A DNA stretch of 50,124 bases, from positions 1-50,124 of the IMG/VR virus record IMGVR_UViG_3300032241_002034; one strand, 5' to 3'. Below the pieces are notes generated by a model that was not told where the DNA came from, ran no database searches, and saw only the letters and a list, made by a program, of their open reading frames with translations. This document shows positions 23,656-33,699 of the stretch, piece by piece. Every line of letters starts with the position of its first letter. Positions within the stretch are counted from its first letter, which is position 1. The DNA comes from a virus. The translations under genes were made by a program, and so were the position numbers.

Positions 23656-24318
23656 TTATGATATTACTTTTTGAATATTAATAGGAACTGTAATTCTTGC
23701 ACCACTATCTCTACCTATTACTGTAAATGTAGTAGTTAAAGTAGTTAATGATGATCCAAATAATGTATTAACAGTTGTACCAGTTAATGTAAATGAAGTA
23801 CCTATTTGAGATAAAGATAATGCTGTACTAGTAGTTGTGTTTACGTTACTACTTCCAGTTGTAGCTGTTGTAATACCAGTTCCACTAAATGAAGATAATA
23901 ATCTAATATCATTAACTGTAGCTATATATCCATCAGCTTCAAATGTATTTGTAGCACCTAAATAGTTAAGTGTTTGTGGAGTAATTGTGATTGAAGCACC
24001 TTGTTTAAGAGTGATTGAATTATATCCTAAGCTAACAACAGGTAAACGACTAGTACCACGTGGAAGTGTTGCTAATTTATAACGCATTATTTGCGTATCT
24101 TCAGGGAACGCCTGTATTACAGGCATATTTACAATTGCTTCGCCATAGAAAGCTGAACCTGAAGGGTGATTGGGGTTATATAAACTGTAGTCAACTTCAT
24201 CATCACTCAATGCGAATTGTGTAATTTCAAAAGTACCATCGTTCTTAGCCAATGCTTGGCGACCCTTTGTGGTTAAAATTGCGTCTACGGTTACTGTTGT
24301 GGGGTTTAATATTGCCAT
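23656..24318 (-). CDS. Virion structural protein with KGRxxLAxNDGTF motif
   Basis: A 220-residue protein starting MAILNPTTVTVDAILTTKGR. The segment VDAILTTKGRQALAKNDGTF and the later ALSDDEVDYSLYNPNHPSGS form a pattern I recognise from structural proteins of uncultured T4-like phages. The rest is Thr/Ser-rich beta structure. Likely a tail-associated protein; the precise position in the virion is unknown. Confidence 0.7.
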   Translation of the reverse strand: MAILNPTTVTVDAILTTKGRQALAKNDGTFEITQFALSDDEVDYSLYNPNHPSGSAFYGEAIVNMPVIQAFPEDTQIMRYKLATLPRGTSRLPVVSLGYNSITLKQGASITITPQTLNYLGATNTFEADGYIATVNDIRLLSSFSGTGITTATTGSSNVNTTTSTALSLSQIGTSFTLTGTTVNTLFGSSLTTLTTTFTVIGRDSGARITVPINIQKVIS

Positions 24319-24339
24319 GTGTTAATTATTGTATATACT

Positions 24340-24348
24340 ATAAATATA
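24340..24348 (-). promoter_or_regulatory. TATATTTAT late-type element
   Basis: Coding-strand TATATTTAT ends 21 bases before ATG 24318, in the gap after the 1501-residue gene. Confidence 0.45.
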
Positions 24349-24355
24349 TTAAAAT

Positions 24356-27300
24356 TTAAAAAGTTCCGCCAGTTGCAGTGTTATTTGCACCTATTGTTGT
24401 ATTTAATTTTGCTACCACGTTACCGACATTTGCTTTAACAGCCAAATCTAAGTCGTATGGTAGTAATAAGGCTTGTGATACTTCTCCTAATGCTTTATTA
24501 AAGTTAAGTATAACAGAAGTTTCATCTGGTTTTGGTCTTAAGAAAGCAAAGTTTTTATTATCAAAATTATTAACATTTACAGCTGTATCTAATACAATAT
24601 GATATTGTCCTGAAGTAAGATTTACTGCTACTACGTTATAATAAATAGCTCCTGTATTGCCAAATTGTCCTAATCTAACTAAATCACCAAGTTGAACACT
24701 AAATAAATCAGTTACAGGAGTATAATGAGCTCCACTTGTTGATGATGGTTGATATGTTGAATTATTAAAGAATGTTGTTGCTGTTGAATCAAATATTAAA
24801 GTATCATTAAGCACATTAGTAGATCCTAACATAAAGAATGCAGGTGTTTGACCAAAAGATCCACTTGTAATATATTCTGTTACAACTGTAGTGCTATCAT
24901 AAATTTCAAAATAAGATGCTTGAGAAGCATTTAAGTAAAACTTCATATAGTTCCAAGCGTTCCATCCATTTCCAATATCAATCCAATAAAATCTTAATCT
25001 AACATAAGCACCCGCTGTTAAAGAAACATTAGTTAAGCTTATAGGTAAATTAAATGACCATAAACCATGCATATCATTATCAAAAAATATAGTATTTGAT
25101 GATGCATCATATGCTGTACCACCGCTTGCTCCAGGATTGCTAATAGAGGATAAATTAGTATTTCCTACCCAAGTCCATGAATTAGGTACATTAGGAGTAG
25201 TTGTTTGTTCAACAATACAAGCTACTTTTGTAAGTGACCATCCTGCTGGATAATCATGTCCATCAAATGAAAAATCTACATTACCATTAATATTATAAGT
25301 ACTAGTTCTAGGAACTTTATATACATAAGTACCTGTTATAGGGTCAATCTCATATACAGTAGGATCTGGTTCTGTATTGTATCCTGAAGTTGTATTATTG
25401 AAATTTAATAAGTCAAATGCATAAACACTACCTCCTGTTCTACTATAAGGATTACCTCCAGTTGCTGTTGAATTTAATCCAGGATAAGATCCCGAATCAT
25501 ATCTCCAACTACCAGTAGGAATAACTTCAGAAGCCATACTTAAGTTAAGAGTAGTAGCTGTAGAACCATTTATATAATAATAATATCCACTACCACCATT
25601 TGTTGCAGGTTGGTCTGGAGATACTACTATAGTATTGTGTACATAGTTGTATTCAAAAGATGAATTATTATATCCTTTTACTCCCAATCTAGTTGTATAT
25701 GAACCTACAGCTGAGGTAAATATAAAGTTAAGTGTTTCATTTAACTCTCTAAATATAATAGGATAATATCTATAACCACCTTTCCAAATCATTTTATTAC
25801 CATTTAAGGATGTTTGGTTAGATGGACTTAATAAATCAGATAATGAAACAATTGTTTCAGAATTAGATTTAAATGTATTTTGTACTTCAAATAAATTGTA
25901 ATTATGTGAAGATAATGTTGTTAATGAACCACTAGGATCAACTAAGTAGTTTATATTAACTTGAGTTTTGTCAGGAAAATTTAAATTACTATACCCTACA
26001 CTTTTAACCCAAGCAAATTTAAGTGTGTTTAAATCAATTGCTGCTGTTAAACCATATGAATTGTCTCCAGCATAAATACCAGAGGCACTAGTATATGTGT
26101 TATAAAGTAAACTAGTTGTTTTAGATCCTTCATAACGTGATATTTGATATGTTCTTAAAGACTCATATGAATCCTGTAATTGAGCAGGGTAAGTAATGCT
26201 ACCTGTTGTACCAAACACATATTCAATTTTTCTTCTAGTTCTAGAAGGTACACTCTGAGAAACATTATTAATTAATACATTAAAATCAGATGGTTTAAAT
26301 GTAGTTAAACTAATGCTTTGTGTAGGATTTTGAACTTGAGAGTTATAAACATTAAAATCTCCTAAATATGGGTTTGTATTTCTTTGTTGAAAATTACCAT
26401 ACACATTAACTTTACTACCACTTAATTGACCTGTATAGTATTCTACTCCGCTTCCTGTTTTAGTTAGGCTATAATATACATGATCATAGCTAGCACTAAT
26501 ATAAGGGGCAGTTATTTCACCTAATTCAGGAATTATTTCAGAAGAACTTGAAGGATTAGCTACAACAAATTTATTTCTTTCTAACACAGGTGAGTTAATT
26601 GTTACACCAGTTGATAAACTTGTACGTTCAGGTACAAAATCACCTAACATTTTGAATAAAGAATTATCAAAATATTGTATTAAGTTAATAAATCCACTAT
26701 AATCCATGTATGAACCAGTAAAACCAGGAAATCCAGCTACACCTGTTTGAAAATATAATGTGCGTTGAGTATCTAAATCATCATATGATGTATGATATCT
26801 TTGTCTAGGATCACCTATATAATCATCTAAACTCCAAGATGGGTTATTAGATGCAATAGATTTAGATATGTAAGTATCAATTTGAGTCTCAGGTGAGAAA
26901 GAAATATCAACATAATTCATATCAATATCCCTAAATGCACTTGATGTAGTAGGTTGTGATTGTAAACTAACAAGGTTAGATAACATATAACTTCCAGAGT
27001 AACTACCAGTTGCAATTGGATTATTAAATATTCTTACTTTATCAGTATTATAACCAGCTAATAATTCAGTTTTAAGTTCACCACCAAATTCTTTAACATT
27101 TAATATACTACCTGTAATACCAAATGTAGTAACTAATGCTTGTAATCCGTTAACTGTACCTTTTGTTTTTAACAAGTAAGGTAAGTTATGATAAATACGT
27201 TTATATAATTCAGCAACTAAATCTTTACGTGGTATATTATTTAAATAACTACCTGTAACAGTAAAATTATTGTCAAATATAGCACTACCTGTATTAGCAC

Positions 27301-28861
27301 CTAAATAGTAACTACTTACAGCTTCACCTGCTTTACTATTGTAAAGCTTAATACCTAATGATTTTAAGCGTTCATACACTAAATCTTTAGATATACCATA
27401 ATATAAATTATTATTAGCAATATTTAAATCAGTTACTGATTTTAAATAAATCCAAATATTATCAAAATATTGACCAGTCATGTTTAAAAATAACAAGAAT
27501 GGTTGGTTGTCAGTATTATCTTTTACAAATGCTGGTACAGCATATTCTAAATTAGTTACATTATTAACATCATAATTAGAAGCAGACATTGATTGAGTTG
27601 TAAACCAATTTATGCTTGTAGATGAAGTTACTGAAAGTAATTGGTATGGTTTTAAAGAACCAGATTTAGGCCAAGTATATGAACCAGAATCAAAATATAA
27701 ATAGTGTTCGTATCCATCAAATTGAGAAATAATATTATTAACACTAGATGAATACTGATTTATTTCAGTTTGTAAGCTAGGTGTTGTAGGCAATAATGCT
27801 GTAAAATTACCGATTGCATTATTATAGCTTTCAATTTGTGTAAGTTTACTTTTAAAATTATTTAAACGTTGATAAGCTGAACCAAAGAATGCAAAATTGT
27901 TATAGTTAGTATAATCAACATTAATATTTACACTTTGGCTAGTAATAAGATTTAATATCTTTTGATAAGAGTTACTTTGTAAACTTTGTAAACTAGATAT
28001 CAACCCAGAGTAATTATTATACTGTGTAGATATAGTATTTTGGTTAGCAAGAGGAATATCAAAATTAGGACCTCTTAACAACGGAGTTGCAGGAGGTAAT
28101 ATTAATTTGTCTAGATTAATATCAAACTCATATGGATTTACCTTTTCTTCAACAACCCATAATGATTGTTTTAACTGAATAAATGTAGGTAAAGGTTGAT
28201 ATAATTTAAATAATATTTCATATCCTGAAGCTACAGTATTTAAAGCTACATTTATAGCTACAAATTGTTGATTATTACCAAAATTAAGTAAAAAATCAAC
28301 ATAATATTCAGTATTATTAATTTCATTTATAAGCTCATTAGCAACAGATTCAATTTCACTATCCGATAATGTTGTTGATGCTAATCTAACTTCAGTTCTG
28401 TCTTGAGATATTTCTTTAACAAATAAAGCTTTATCTATAGGATTTGATAATCTGTTTTTAAAGAAATTATAAACAGTATTAAATTCACCAGATGAATATC
28501 CTGTATTTTGTAAATCCATTACTGGATCTATTTGAATAATAGGATATAATGAAGCTGTAGTTTGAGTAAAGTTAGAGATAACTCCTACTGTATTTGTAGT
28601 GTTATCGCCTGTAGTATTAGGAGCTGTAGAACTACCTGGGTTTAAACTTGTGTTTGGAGGTAATTGGTAGTTTAAATAGCTATAAGTAGAACTTAATAAA
28701 TTTCCACCAGCATCATAAGTAAAGTATTCAATATAATCACTCGGTTCACCAAAATTTTCTTGAATATTTTTAGATGAAATTAATTGAGTATCAGCATCAG
28801 AATATCTTGAAACTGATGTTGTACTTATAATACTTCCTACTATTTGTATATTATTCGCCAT
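24356..28861 (-). CDS. Large tail/baseplate structural protein
   Basis: A 1501-residue protein, the largest here. Residues about 1-540 are mainly helical and charged. Residues about 554-595 (KRIYHNLPYLLKTKGT, then GLQALVTTFGI) resemble a motif found in P2 gpI-type tail proteins and in large structural proteins of related phages. The remainder is beta-rich, with many Gly-Ser-Tyr segments. Position between the gp6/gp25 block and the fibre-like genes suggests a baseplate wedge component, perhaps a gp7-type protein. It overlaps the next upstream gene by one base. Confidence 0.65.
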   Translation of the reverse strand: MANNIQIVGSIISTTSVSRYSDADTQLISSKNIQENFGEPSDYIEYFTYDAGGNLLSSTYSYLNYQLPPNTSLNPGSSTAPNTTGDNTTNTVGVISNFTQTTASLYPIIQIDPVMDLQNTGYSSGEFNTVYNFFKNRLSNPIDKALFVKEISQDRTEVRLASTTLSDSEIESVANELINEINNTEYYVDFLLNFGNNQQFVAINVALNTVASGYEILFKLYQPLPTFIQLKQSLWVVEEKVNPYEFDINLDKLILPPATPLLRGPNFDIPLANQNTISTQYNNYSGLISSLQSLQSNSYQKILNLITSQSVNINVDYTNYNNFAFFGSAYQRLNNFKSKLTQIESYNNAIGNFTALLPTTPSLQTEINQYSSSVNNIISQFDGYEHYLYFDSGSYTWPKSGSLKPYQLLSVTSSTSINWFTTQSMSASNYDVNNVTNLEYAVPAFVKDNTDNQPFLLFLNMTGQYFDNIWIYLKSVTDLNIANNNLYYGISKDLVYERLKSLGIKLYNSKAGEAVSSYYLGANTGSAIFDNNFTVTGSYLNNIPRKDLVAELYKRIYHNLPYLLKTKGTVNGLQALVTTFGITGSILNVKEFGGELKTELLAGYNTDKVRIFNNPIATGSYSGSYMLSNLVSLQSQPTTSSAFRDIDMNYVDISFSPETQIDTYISKSIASNNPSWSLDDYIGDPRQRYHTSYDDLDTQRTLYFQTGVAGFPGFTGSYMDYSGFINLIQYFDNSLFKMLGDFVPERTSLSTGVTINSPVLERNKFVVANPSSSSEIIPELGEITAPYISASYDHVYYSLTKTGSGVEYYTGQLSGSKVNVYGNFQQRNTNPYLGDFNVYNSQVQNPTQSISLTTFKPSDFNVLINNVSQSVPSRTRRKIEYVFGTTGSITYPAQLQDSYESLRTYQISRYEGSKTTSLLYNTYTSASGIYAGDNSYGLTAAIDLNTLKFAWVKSVGYSNLNFPDKTQVNINYLVDPSGSLTTLSSHNYNLFEVQNTFKSNSETIVSLSDLLSPSNQTSLNGNKMIWKGGYRYYPIIFRELNETLNFIFTSAVGSYTTRLGVKGYNNSSFEYNYVHNTIVVSPDQPATNGGSGYYYYINGSTATTLNLSMASEVIPTGSWRYDSGSYPGLNSTATGGNPYSRTGGSVYAFDLLNFNNTTSGYNTEPDPTVYEIDPITGTYVYKVPRTSTYNINGNVDFSFDGHDYPAGWSLTKVACIVEQTTTPNVPNSWTWVGNTNLSSISNPGASGGTAYDASSNTIFFDNDMHGLWSFNLPISLTNVSLTAGAYVRLRFYWIDIGNGWNAWNYMKFYLNASQASYFEIYDSTTVVTEYITSGSFGQTPAFFMLGSTNVLNDTLIFDSTATTFFNNSTYQPSSTSGAHYTPVTDLFSVQLGDLVRLGQFGNTGAIYYNVVAVNLTSGQYHIVLDTAVNVNNFDNKNFAFLRPKPDETSVILNFNKALGEVSQALLLPYDLDLAVKANVGNVVAKLNTTIGANNTATGGTF

Positions 28862-29199
28862 TATGCTGTTGTAGTTAAAGCGTTAAGTGCTTGTTGAGAA
28901 GCAATAACTTGTTCACGCAATGATGTAATTTCATCTAATAATGCTTGAATGTTGTTTTGGTCTATATTAACTCCTAAATAAGCTGCTTCTTTATTTAAAA
29001 TATAAGTATGTGAATTTGTATCTCCTTCTTTTGGAATTTGATAAAATAAATCTTCATATAATTGAAAGAAATCATCTATCGTAAACGTTTGTGTTTCCGG
29101 TGATGTATTACTATTCAATAATTGATGAAATTGTGTATCAATTACTTTTTCAAAGGTATTCTTATCGAATACTGTTTTTTCTATAGGAATTTGAGACAT
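28861..29199 (-). CDS. Small structural-operon protein
   Basis: A 112-residue, mostly helical acidic protein starting MSQIPIEKTVFDKNTFEKV. FTIDDFFQLYEDLFYQIPKE is its most distinct segment, and the C-terminus is a coiled coil (LLDEITSLREQVIASQQALN). It overlaps both neighbouring structural genes by one base, so it is part of the tail operon. It may be a chaperone or a minor baseplate subunit. No family recognised. Confidence 0.65.
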   Translation of the reverse strand: MSQIPIEKTVFDKNTFEKVIDTQFHQLLNSNTSPETQTFTIDDFFQLYEDLFYQIPKEGDTNSHTYILNKEAAYLGVNIDQNNIQALLDEITSLREQVIASQQALNALTTTA

Positions 29200-30305
29200 T
29201 ATCTTATAACTTTAAAGTAATAGTTTTCATCAAATACTATTGTTTCTCCATTTGGTAGTATAGATTTAAATAATAATTGATAATAACGTTCAGGTTCTAA
29301 ACCATTCATATAAACGTTAAAATAACTACTAGTTCCATCGCAGCTTATAGCTGTATATGTTGTATTATAATCTACGACTATTTCCTCAGTATCCAAATCT
29401 TTTATTGACCAGTATGAACAAGAAGGTAAAGCGTAGTTTACTAAATTAAAATTAAACGAAGATGTATTATATGTTCTAGGAGGATATTTAGCTCTAACTT
29501 TAACATTAAAACATTGAACTGAATCCTGTTGGTATTTGTTTTTATTATTACCTAAACTAGTAACATATAAATCTGAATTCATTACTTGTAATGAACCTGT
29601 ATTGTATATTGTATCGTTCCATCTAATTTCTAAACATGGAGGATATATAGTATGAGTATTTGCTGAGAAATACTGTGTTTGAAAAGGTAAAGATGCTGTA
29701 GTAAATTCTAATGATGCACTATTTTTTAATATAAGTCCATAATTAGGTATAGTACTTCCAGACCATGCTGTTACAGTATTTGTAACTTTTAATTCAATAT
29801 CACCAGTAGATATGCTTGAAAACGATTGAGTAGCAGTATATTGTGAACCACTATACCATAAGCCACCTCCTATATTGCTACCAGATTGATATGAACCTGT
29901 TGTTCCAGCAGGGAATGTAGGTAAAGTATACCAAGCATCATTTCCATTTATAGTTGACCAGTTAGCACCATCAGTAATAACGGGGCTATCAGACAATCTA
30001 CCTGTACCAGCGCTCCAGTTAGCCGCTACGGGATGAGATTCAATAGTATAATTTACAGGAATCTCAGTAGCGTTAGCTAAATACATTTTTAAGTAAGCAT
30101 CATACGAAGCTGTACCTACTAAAGTAGCAAATACATTATTTATCTGCCAAGAAGGGAATTGAATTAAAACCCTTGACACTTCGTTTGTAGAAGTAGCAGA
30201 AAGAAAAGTACTAATCTCAGTTATTTCATCTAATCCAGTGTTTTGAGTTGGATAGTATGAATACAGAGTAGCACTTTGTTGTGGAAATATTTTATAAATG
30301 GCCAT
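29199..30305 (-). CDS. Virion protein with DNRLRE-like beta-sandwich
   Basis: A 368-residue beta-rich protein. The opening (FPQQSATLYSYYPTQNTGLD, then SRVLIQF) resembles DNRLRE-type surface domains, in which a chain begins with xATLYSxxPxxNxGxxE. The C-terminal part (GLEPERYYQLLFKSILPNGE) looks like a fibronectin-type strand pattern. It leads the block of tail genes that continues to 16960. Probably an exposed structural protein of the tail. Confidence 0.65.
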   Translation of the reverse strand: MAIYKIFPQQSATLYSYYPTQNTGLDEITEISTFLSATSTNEVSRVLIQFPSWQINNVFATLVGTASYDAYLKMYLANATEIPVNYTIESHPVAANWSAGTGRLSDSPVITDGANWSTINGNDAWYTLPTFPAGTTGSYQSGSNIGGGLWYSGSQYTATQSFSSISTGDIELKVTNTVTAWSGSTIPNYGLILKNSASLEFTTASLPFQTQYFSANTHTIYPPCLEIRWNDTIYNTGSLQVMNSDLYVTSLGNNKNKYQQDSVQCFNVKVRAKYPPRTYNTSSFNFNLVNYALPSCSYWSIKDLDTEEIVVDYNTTYTAISCDGTSSYFNVYMNGLEPERYYQLLFKSILPNGETIVFDENYYFKVIR

Positions 30306-30324
30306 AATTACATGATTACTACAT

Positions 30325-30332
30325 ATAAATAT
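30325..30332 (-). promoter_or_regulatory. ATATTTAT late-type element
   Basis: Coding-strand ATATTTAT ends 19 bases before ATG 30305, directly after the endolysin gene. Confidence 0.45.
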
Positions 30333-30347
30333 GGCCGTTTAGTGTTT

Positions 30348-30947
30348 TTAAGCTAATAAAGCATAATATTCGTGGAAATGCTTAACGCGATCTTCAAGAC
30401 CAATTGTACCACCATTAACACGTTTAGTGATAGATGTAACAACAGCATCAGTAGCACCGCCGTCTGCTAATTTTTGTAATCCATTTTTATGGAAGAACCA
30501 CGCTGCTGATGCTAATGGGTATTTAGTTGCTACTAAATCTGGTGTAGCTACTGTATCTTCACCAATTGCCTCAGCGAATAATTTATAATTATCATGCCCA
30601 GTTAATTGAATAAAACCACGACCGTGGAATTTCCAACCATCTCCTGAAGCTTCAGGACCATTACCCATTCTACCACCATATACTTTGTTAGCGATTTTTT
30701 CTGGTTTGCGCTCATAAGGTAAAGCAGCTGCTTCATCAGCAAAATACTTATGGAAAGTACCTACTAAACCTTTAGCTCCGTAATTTAAATTTTCTTGTAC
30801 TAATTTGAATCCACCTGATTCATGTCCACATTGAGCTAAAAAATGAGCTAAACGTAATGGAGTGTTAATTTCAAATTTGTCTTGTATTCCTGGGATTTGA
30901 GCAATAACGCTATCAGGAATGTGTCCTTTTAGTTTTTCTAAGTTCAT
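30348..30947 (-). CDS. Endolysin, glycoside hydrolase family 19
   Basis: A 199-residue GH19 lysozyme/chitinase-type enzyme. HFLAQCGHESGGF with E43 (general acid) and the nearby E52 (ENLNYGAKGL) are the expected catalytic residues. GDGWKFHGRGFIQLTGHDNY is the family signature. It cleaves peptidoglycan at lysis. There is no signal peptide or membrane anchor, so a holin is needed for export; no clear holin adjoins it. It sits between the Ntn-hydrolase and the tail genes. Confidence 0.92.
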   Translation of the reverse strand: MNLEKLKGHIPDSVIAQIPGIQDKFEINTPLRLAHFLAQCGHESGGFKLVQENLNYGAKGLVGTFHKYFADEAAALPYERKPEKIANKVYGGRMGNGPEASGDGWKFHGRGFIQLTGHDNYKLFAEAIGEDTVATPDLVATKYPLASAAWFFHKNGLQKLADGGATDAVVTSITKRVNGGTIGLEDRVKHFHEYYALLA

Positions 30948-30956
30948 ATACTTGTT

Positions 30957-31850
30957 TTATTTATGTAAACCTGTTTCGCCGAACTTTACTTTTATTTTTG
31001 GTTCGTAGCCTTTAGGTAATTTATTTTCATATCCAGCAAACTTACTATGTTCATCATCATACTCTAATTCAAACGTAAGTTCAGTTAAGTTCATTTTAAG
31101 TTGAGACGTTGTATTCATACCATACTTATTATCTGTTCTATAAGGATTGTTATAATTATCATCTGTTATAGATTTAGATAAAATTGGTAAAATTTGATCT
31201 TCACTTGTTACATCTTCTAATTCGGTTTCTGCTATTTCTCTTCTAGATATAGATGATGCTCTTTTAGGACCACTAGTATAACCAGCGTCTTTGTAATAAA
31301 TACCATGATTTGTTCTAACAAGCACCTTAGTATCTGGTTTCATTTTAGTAATAACAGGTAAGTGTTTGCTTGTAAGTTCAATTACAAAAGTATAGTTAGG
31401 GCTAGAAACAATAGTTTCACCTTTAACTCCTACTTCTTTAGGATCTTCACCTTTATAAGAAGTAATAGCACGTACTGCCTCAGATAATTTTCTATGAGCC
31501 AATGCGTGTCTAATTTTCATACCATCATAAGATGGAGAAGGTCCTTTCTTTTTATCTTTATCCGCATCTGGAGGCATTAATCCTTGAGCTTCATCTTCAG
31601 CAACCATTAAGGAAGCATTGACAATACCAATTCCATATTCATTCATTCCTTCAGAATAGTCAGTAATCTCGTCATATAAATAACAACACTCAATATCATC
31701 AATTAATTCATGAATTATTTTAACAGTAGGGTCATAAGCACGATCCCTGTTTTTAGCTAATATTCTATCACCATCTATTTTAATAGCAGCAACCACACAT
31801 TCATCAAGTCTAGGCTTAAGGATGTTTTTAACAATGTTTAATAGTTTCAT
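30957..31850 (-). CDS. Ntn-hydrolase (C45/penicillin acylase-like) with cleavable propeptide
   Basis: A 297-residue protein. Residues 1-17 (MKLLNIVKNILKPRLDE) are a basic amphipathic propeptide ending L15-D16-E17, the prohead-protease motif. Cys18 follows at once and heads an Ntn-hydrolase pattern: CVVAAIKIDGDRILAKNRDR, with N34 and D36 matching the conserved N-x-D of choloylglycine hydrolases, then YSEGMNEYGIGIV (65-77). Such enzymes need an N-terminal Cys and hydrolyse amides. Cleavage by the phage protease would expose it. This activation route and the substrate are inference. It lies between gp6 and the endolysin. Confidence 0.75.
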   Translation of the reverse strand: MKLLNIVKNILKPRLDECVVAAIKIDGDRILAKNRDRAYDPTVKIIHELIDDIECCYLYDEITDYSEGMNEYGIGIVNASLMVAEDEAQGLMPPDADKDKKKGPSPSYDGMKIRHALAHRKLSEAVRAITSYKGEDPKEVGVKGETIVSSPNYTFVIELTSKHLPVITKMKPDTKVLVRTNHGIYYKDAGYTSGPKRASSISRREIAETELEDVTSEDQILPILSKSITDDNYNNPYRTDNKYGMNTTSQLKMNLTELTFELEYDDEHSKFAGYENKLPKGYEPKIKVKFGETGLHK

Positions 31851-31859
31851 GTTTTAATT

Positions 31860-33698
31860 TTATATTACGACTCTACCTTGAATATCATTATTAGGATATC
31901 TAACCTCAAATATACTTGGGTCTAACGACGGATAAATATGTCCATCACGTGTGGCCCCTGCAATATCATAAGCATATTGTGAATAAGTTGTATTTGTGCT
32001 ATCATAATTGTTAGTAATATTAATATCTACTACGGCTTGTACACCAACTACTTGTAATAGTGTAGACATTATATCAGAAATTATAATAGGTTGATTAATA
32101 GACCAGTTATTAATATTGAAAAAAGTTTGTAAATTTGTAATACAACTTGTAAGTACATCGTTATTATTATATCCTCTTTGTACTCTTATATCAAAATTAA
32201 TACCTATGTTAATGTAAAATGCATCTTTAATATTAATAGCATCAGTAACCATTCTATATTGGTTAATGTAAGTAGCTAAATTATTTTTTAATGATGTACT
32301 AGCTGTAACTAATTGTTTATTAGAATTATAACCTAATATAAACATATCTAAAGCTAATGGGTTACTAGCGTTAGCGTTAAGACTTGATACAGTTGGTTGA
32401 GCTATATTGTTACTTGTTATTTCTTGTGTAACATATACCTTAGCTATGCTACCATAGTTAGAAGGTAATGATAATGCTCTTACAATATAATCTTCTCGCG
32501 TTACCGCTCTTAATTGCGATTGAAACGCATATAAGGCGTTATTACGCATTTCTTCTACCTCATCAGCGCCTCTACCGCCAGCGGCAGGAGCTGGGTTATT
32601 TGAGGCCAAACTCGCTAATACTTGAGCAGACATACTATTATTTATGTTACTAGGAAAATATGCCCCAGTATTGCTTATTATAGTAATATCATTAGATGCA
32701 ACGTTAGATGTTACACCACCACCAGTAAGATATCTTACAGTAATATTACTACTTGGAGCTAAACCATATTCTTGAGTAAAGAATGTAGATGCAACGTTAT
32801 AGTTTGTATTTAAAGTAGAAATACCAGGTACTAAACCAAAATTAATATTATCTGGTGTAGGTAAAATAGTAGTATCAGATGAGTTAGTTAAGCCTGCTCC
32901 GAATTCTAATTGTAAAGTATCATCAGATAAGAATCTAGTTACAAAACGACGAGGTACTCTTTGATAGTTAACTAAGTAAGGAACACCATCGCTTCCAGAA
33001 TTTGGGTTAGCTACAGTACTTAATACAGTAGATTGAGCTAAATATGGTACTTCATACCAGTTATTATTATTAGCATCAACAGCATCTAAAATTTGTAAAA
33101 TATTATTATCTGTAATAGATGCTACTTGAAATTTTTGTGGAGTAGAAAAAGGTAAAACAATTGAATTAATTTGAGCTGAAATAGCAGTAACTGTTCTTTG
33201 TAATAAAAAATAATCTGAATTTACGAAAGTAACAATATTGTTAGCAACATCAGTAAAATCAACTTTAGTTGTAGTTAAAAAATTAGTTCCAGTACTAGCT
33301 GATGTTAAAGTGGTATTTTGTGGAACAACTAAAGCATAAGTATAGTTAGGTACACTTTGTCCTGCTACTGTTGTAGAAGGAATTAATTGGTATATATCAA
33401 CTAAAACATTTGATGCATGGGATACTTGAGGACGATAACCTAACATATAAGAAAGAGCAATTAAGTTTTCTCTCTCTTTAGCATAAGTTAAAAATGTTTC
33501 TTGTATTTGGGTATCAAGGTAAAAAGATGAAACATCACCAACATATGAAGCCAATTCAATAAATAATGCTCCCGGATTAGCATCCGAAAAGTCATTATAA
33601 TTGTTTGGAAAATAAGTTTGAGCGTAGTTTAAAAGGTTAGTTTTAAAATCGCTAAAGGTTTTATTTAAATAAGATACTCTATTATCTGTTGGTGTCAT
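31860..33698 (-). CDS. 6: Baseplate wedge subunit, T4 gp6-like
   Basis: A 612-residue protein (T4 gp6 is about 660). The N-terminus (VSYLNKTFSDFKTNLLNYA; FSDANPGALFIELASYVGDV) is the characteristic gp6/J-like opening. VEEMRNNALYAFQSQLRAVT, then REDYIVRALSLPSNYG, is the baseplate J-like core. It would form the dimer that links wedges around the hub. It directly follows the gp25 gene, as in other T4-like phages. Confidence 0.87.
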   Translation of the reverse strand: MTPTDNRVSYLNKTFSDFKTNLLNYAQTYFPNNYNDFSDANPGALFIELASYVGDVSSFYLDTQIQETFLTYAKERENLIALSYMLGYRPQVSHASNVLVDIYQLIPSTTVAGQSVPNYTYALVVPQNTTLTSASTGTNFLTTTKVDFTDVANNIVTFVNSDYFLLQRTVTAISAQINSIVLPFSTPQKFQVASITDNNILQILDAVDANNNNWYEVPYLAQSTVLSTVANPNSGSDGVPYLVNYQRVPRRFVTRFLSDDTLQLEFGAGLTNSSDTTILPTPDNINFGLVPGISTLNTNYNVASTFFTQEYGLAPSSNITVRYLTGGGVTSNVASNDITIISNTGAYFPSNINNSMSAQVLASLASNNPAPAAGGRGADEVEEMRNNALYAFQSQLRAVTREDYIVRALSLPSNYGSIAKVYVTQEITSNNIAQPTVSSLNANASNPLALDMFILGYNSNKQLVTASTSLKNNLATYINQYRMVTDAINIKDAFYINIGINFDIRVQRGYNNNDVLTSCITNLQTFFNINNWSINQPIIISDIMSTLLQVVGVQAVVDINITNNYDSTNTTYSQYAYDIAGATRDGHIYPSLDPSIFEVRYPNNDIQGRVVI

Positions 33699-33699
33699 T

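Noticed and set aside
14736-24348. TATAAATA on the plus strand read as canonical T4 late promoters
   Set aside because: They would point away from all genes; the reverse complement (A/T)ATATTTAT, which fits the -7 box of the other promoters, is the more consistent reading. Antisense late transcription remains to be excluded.
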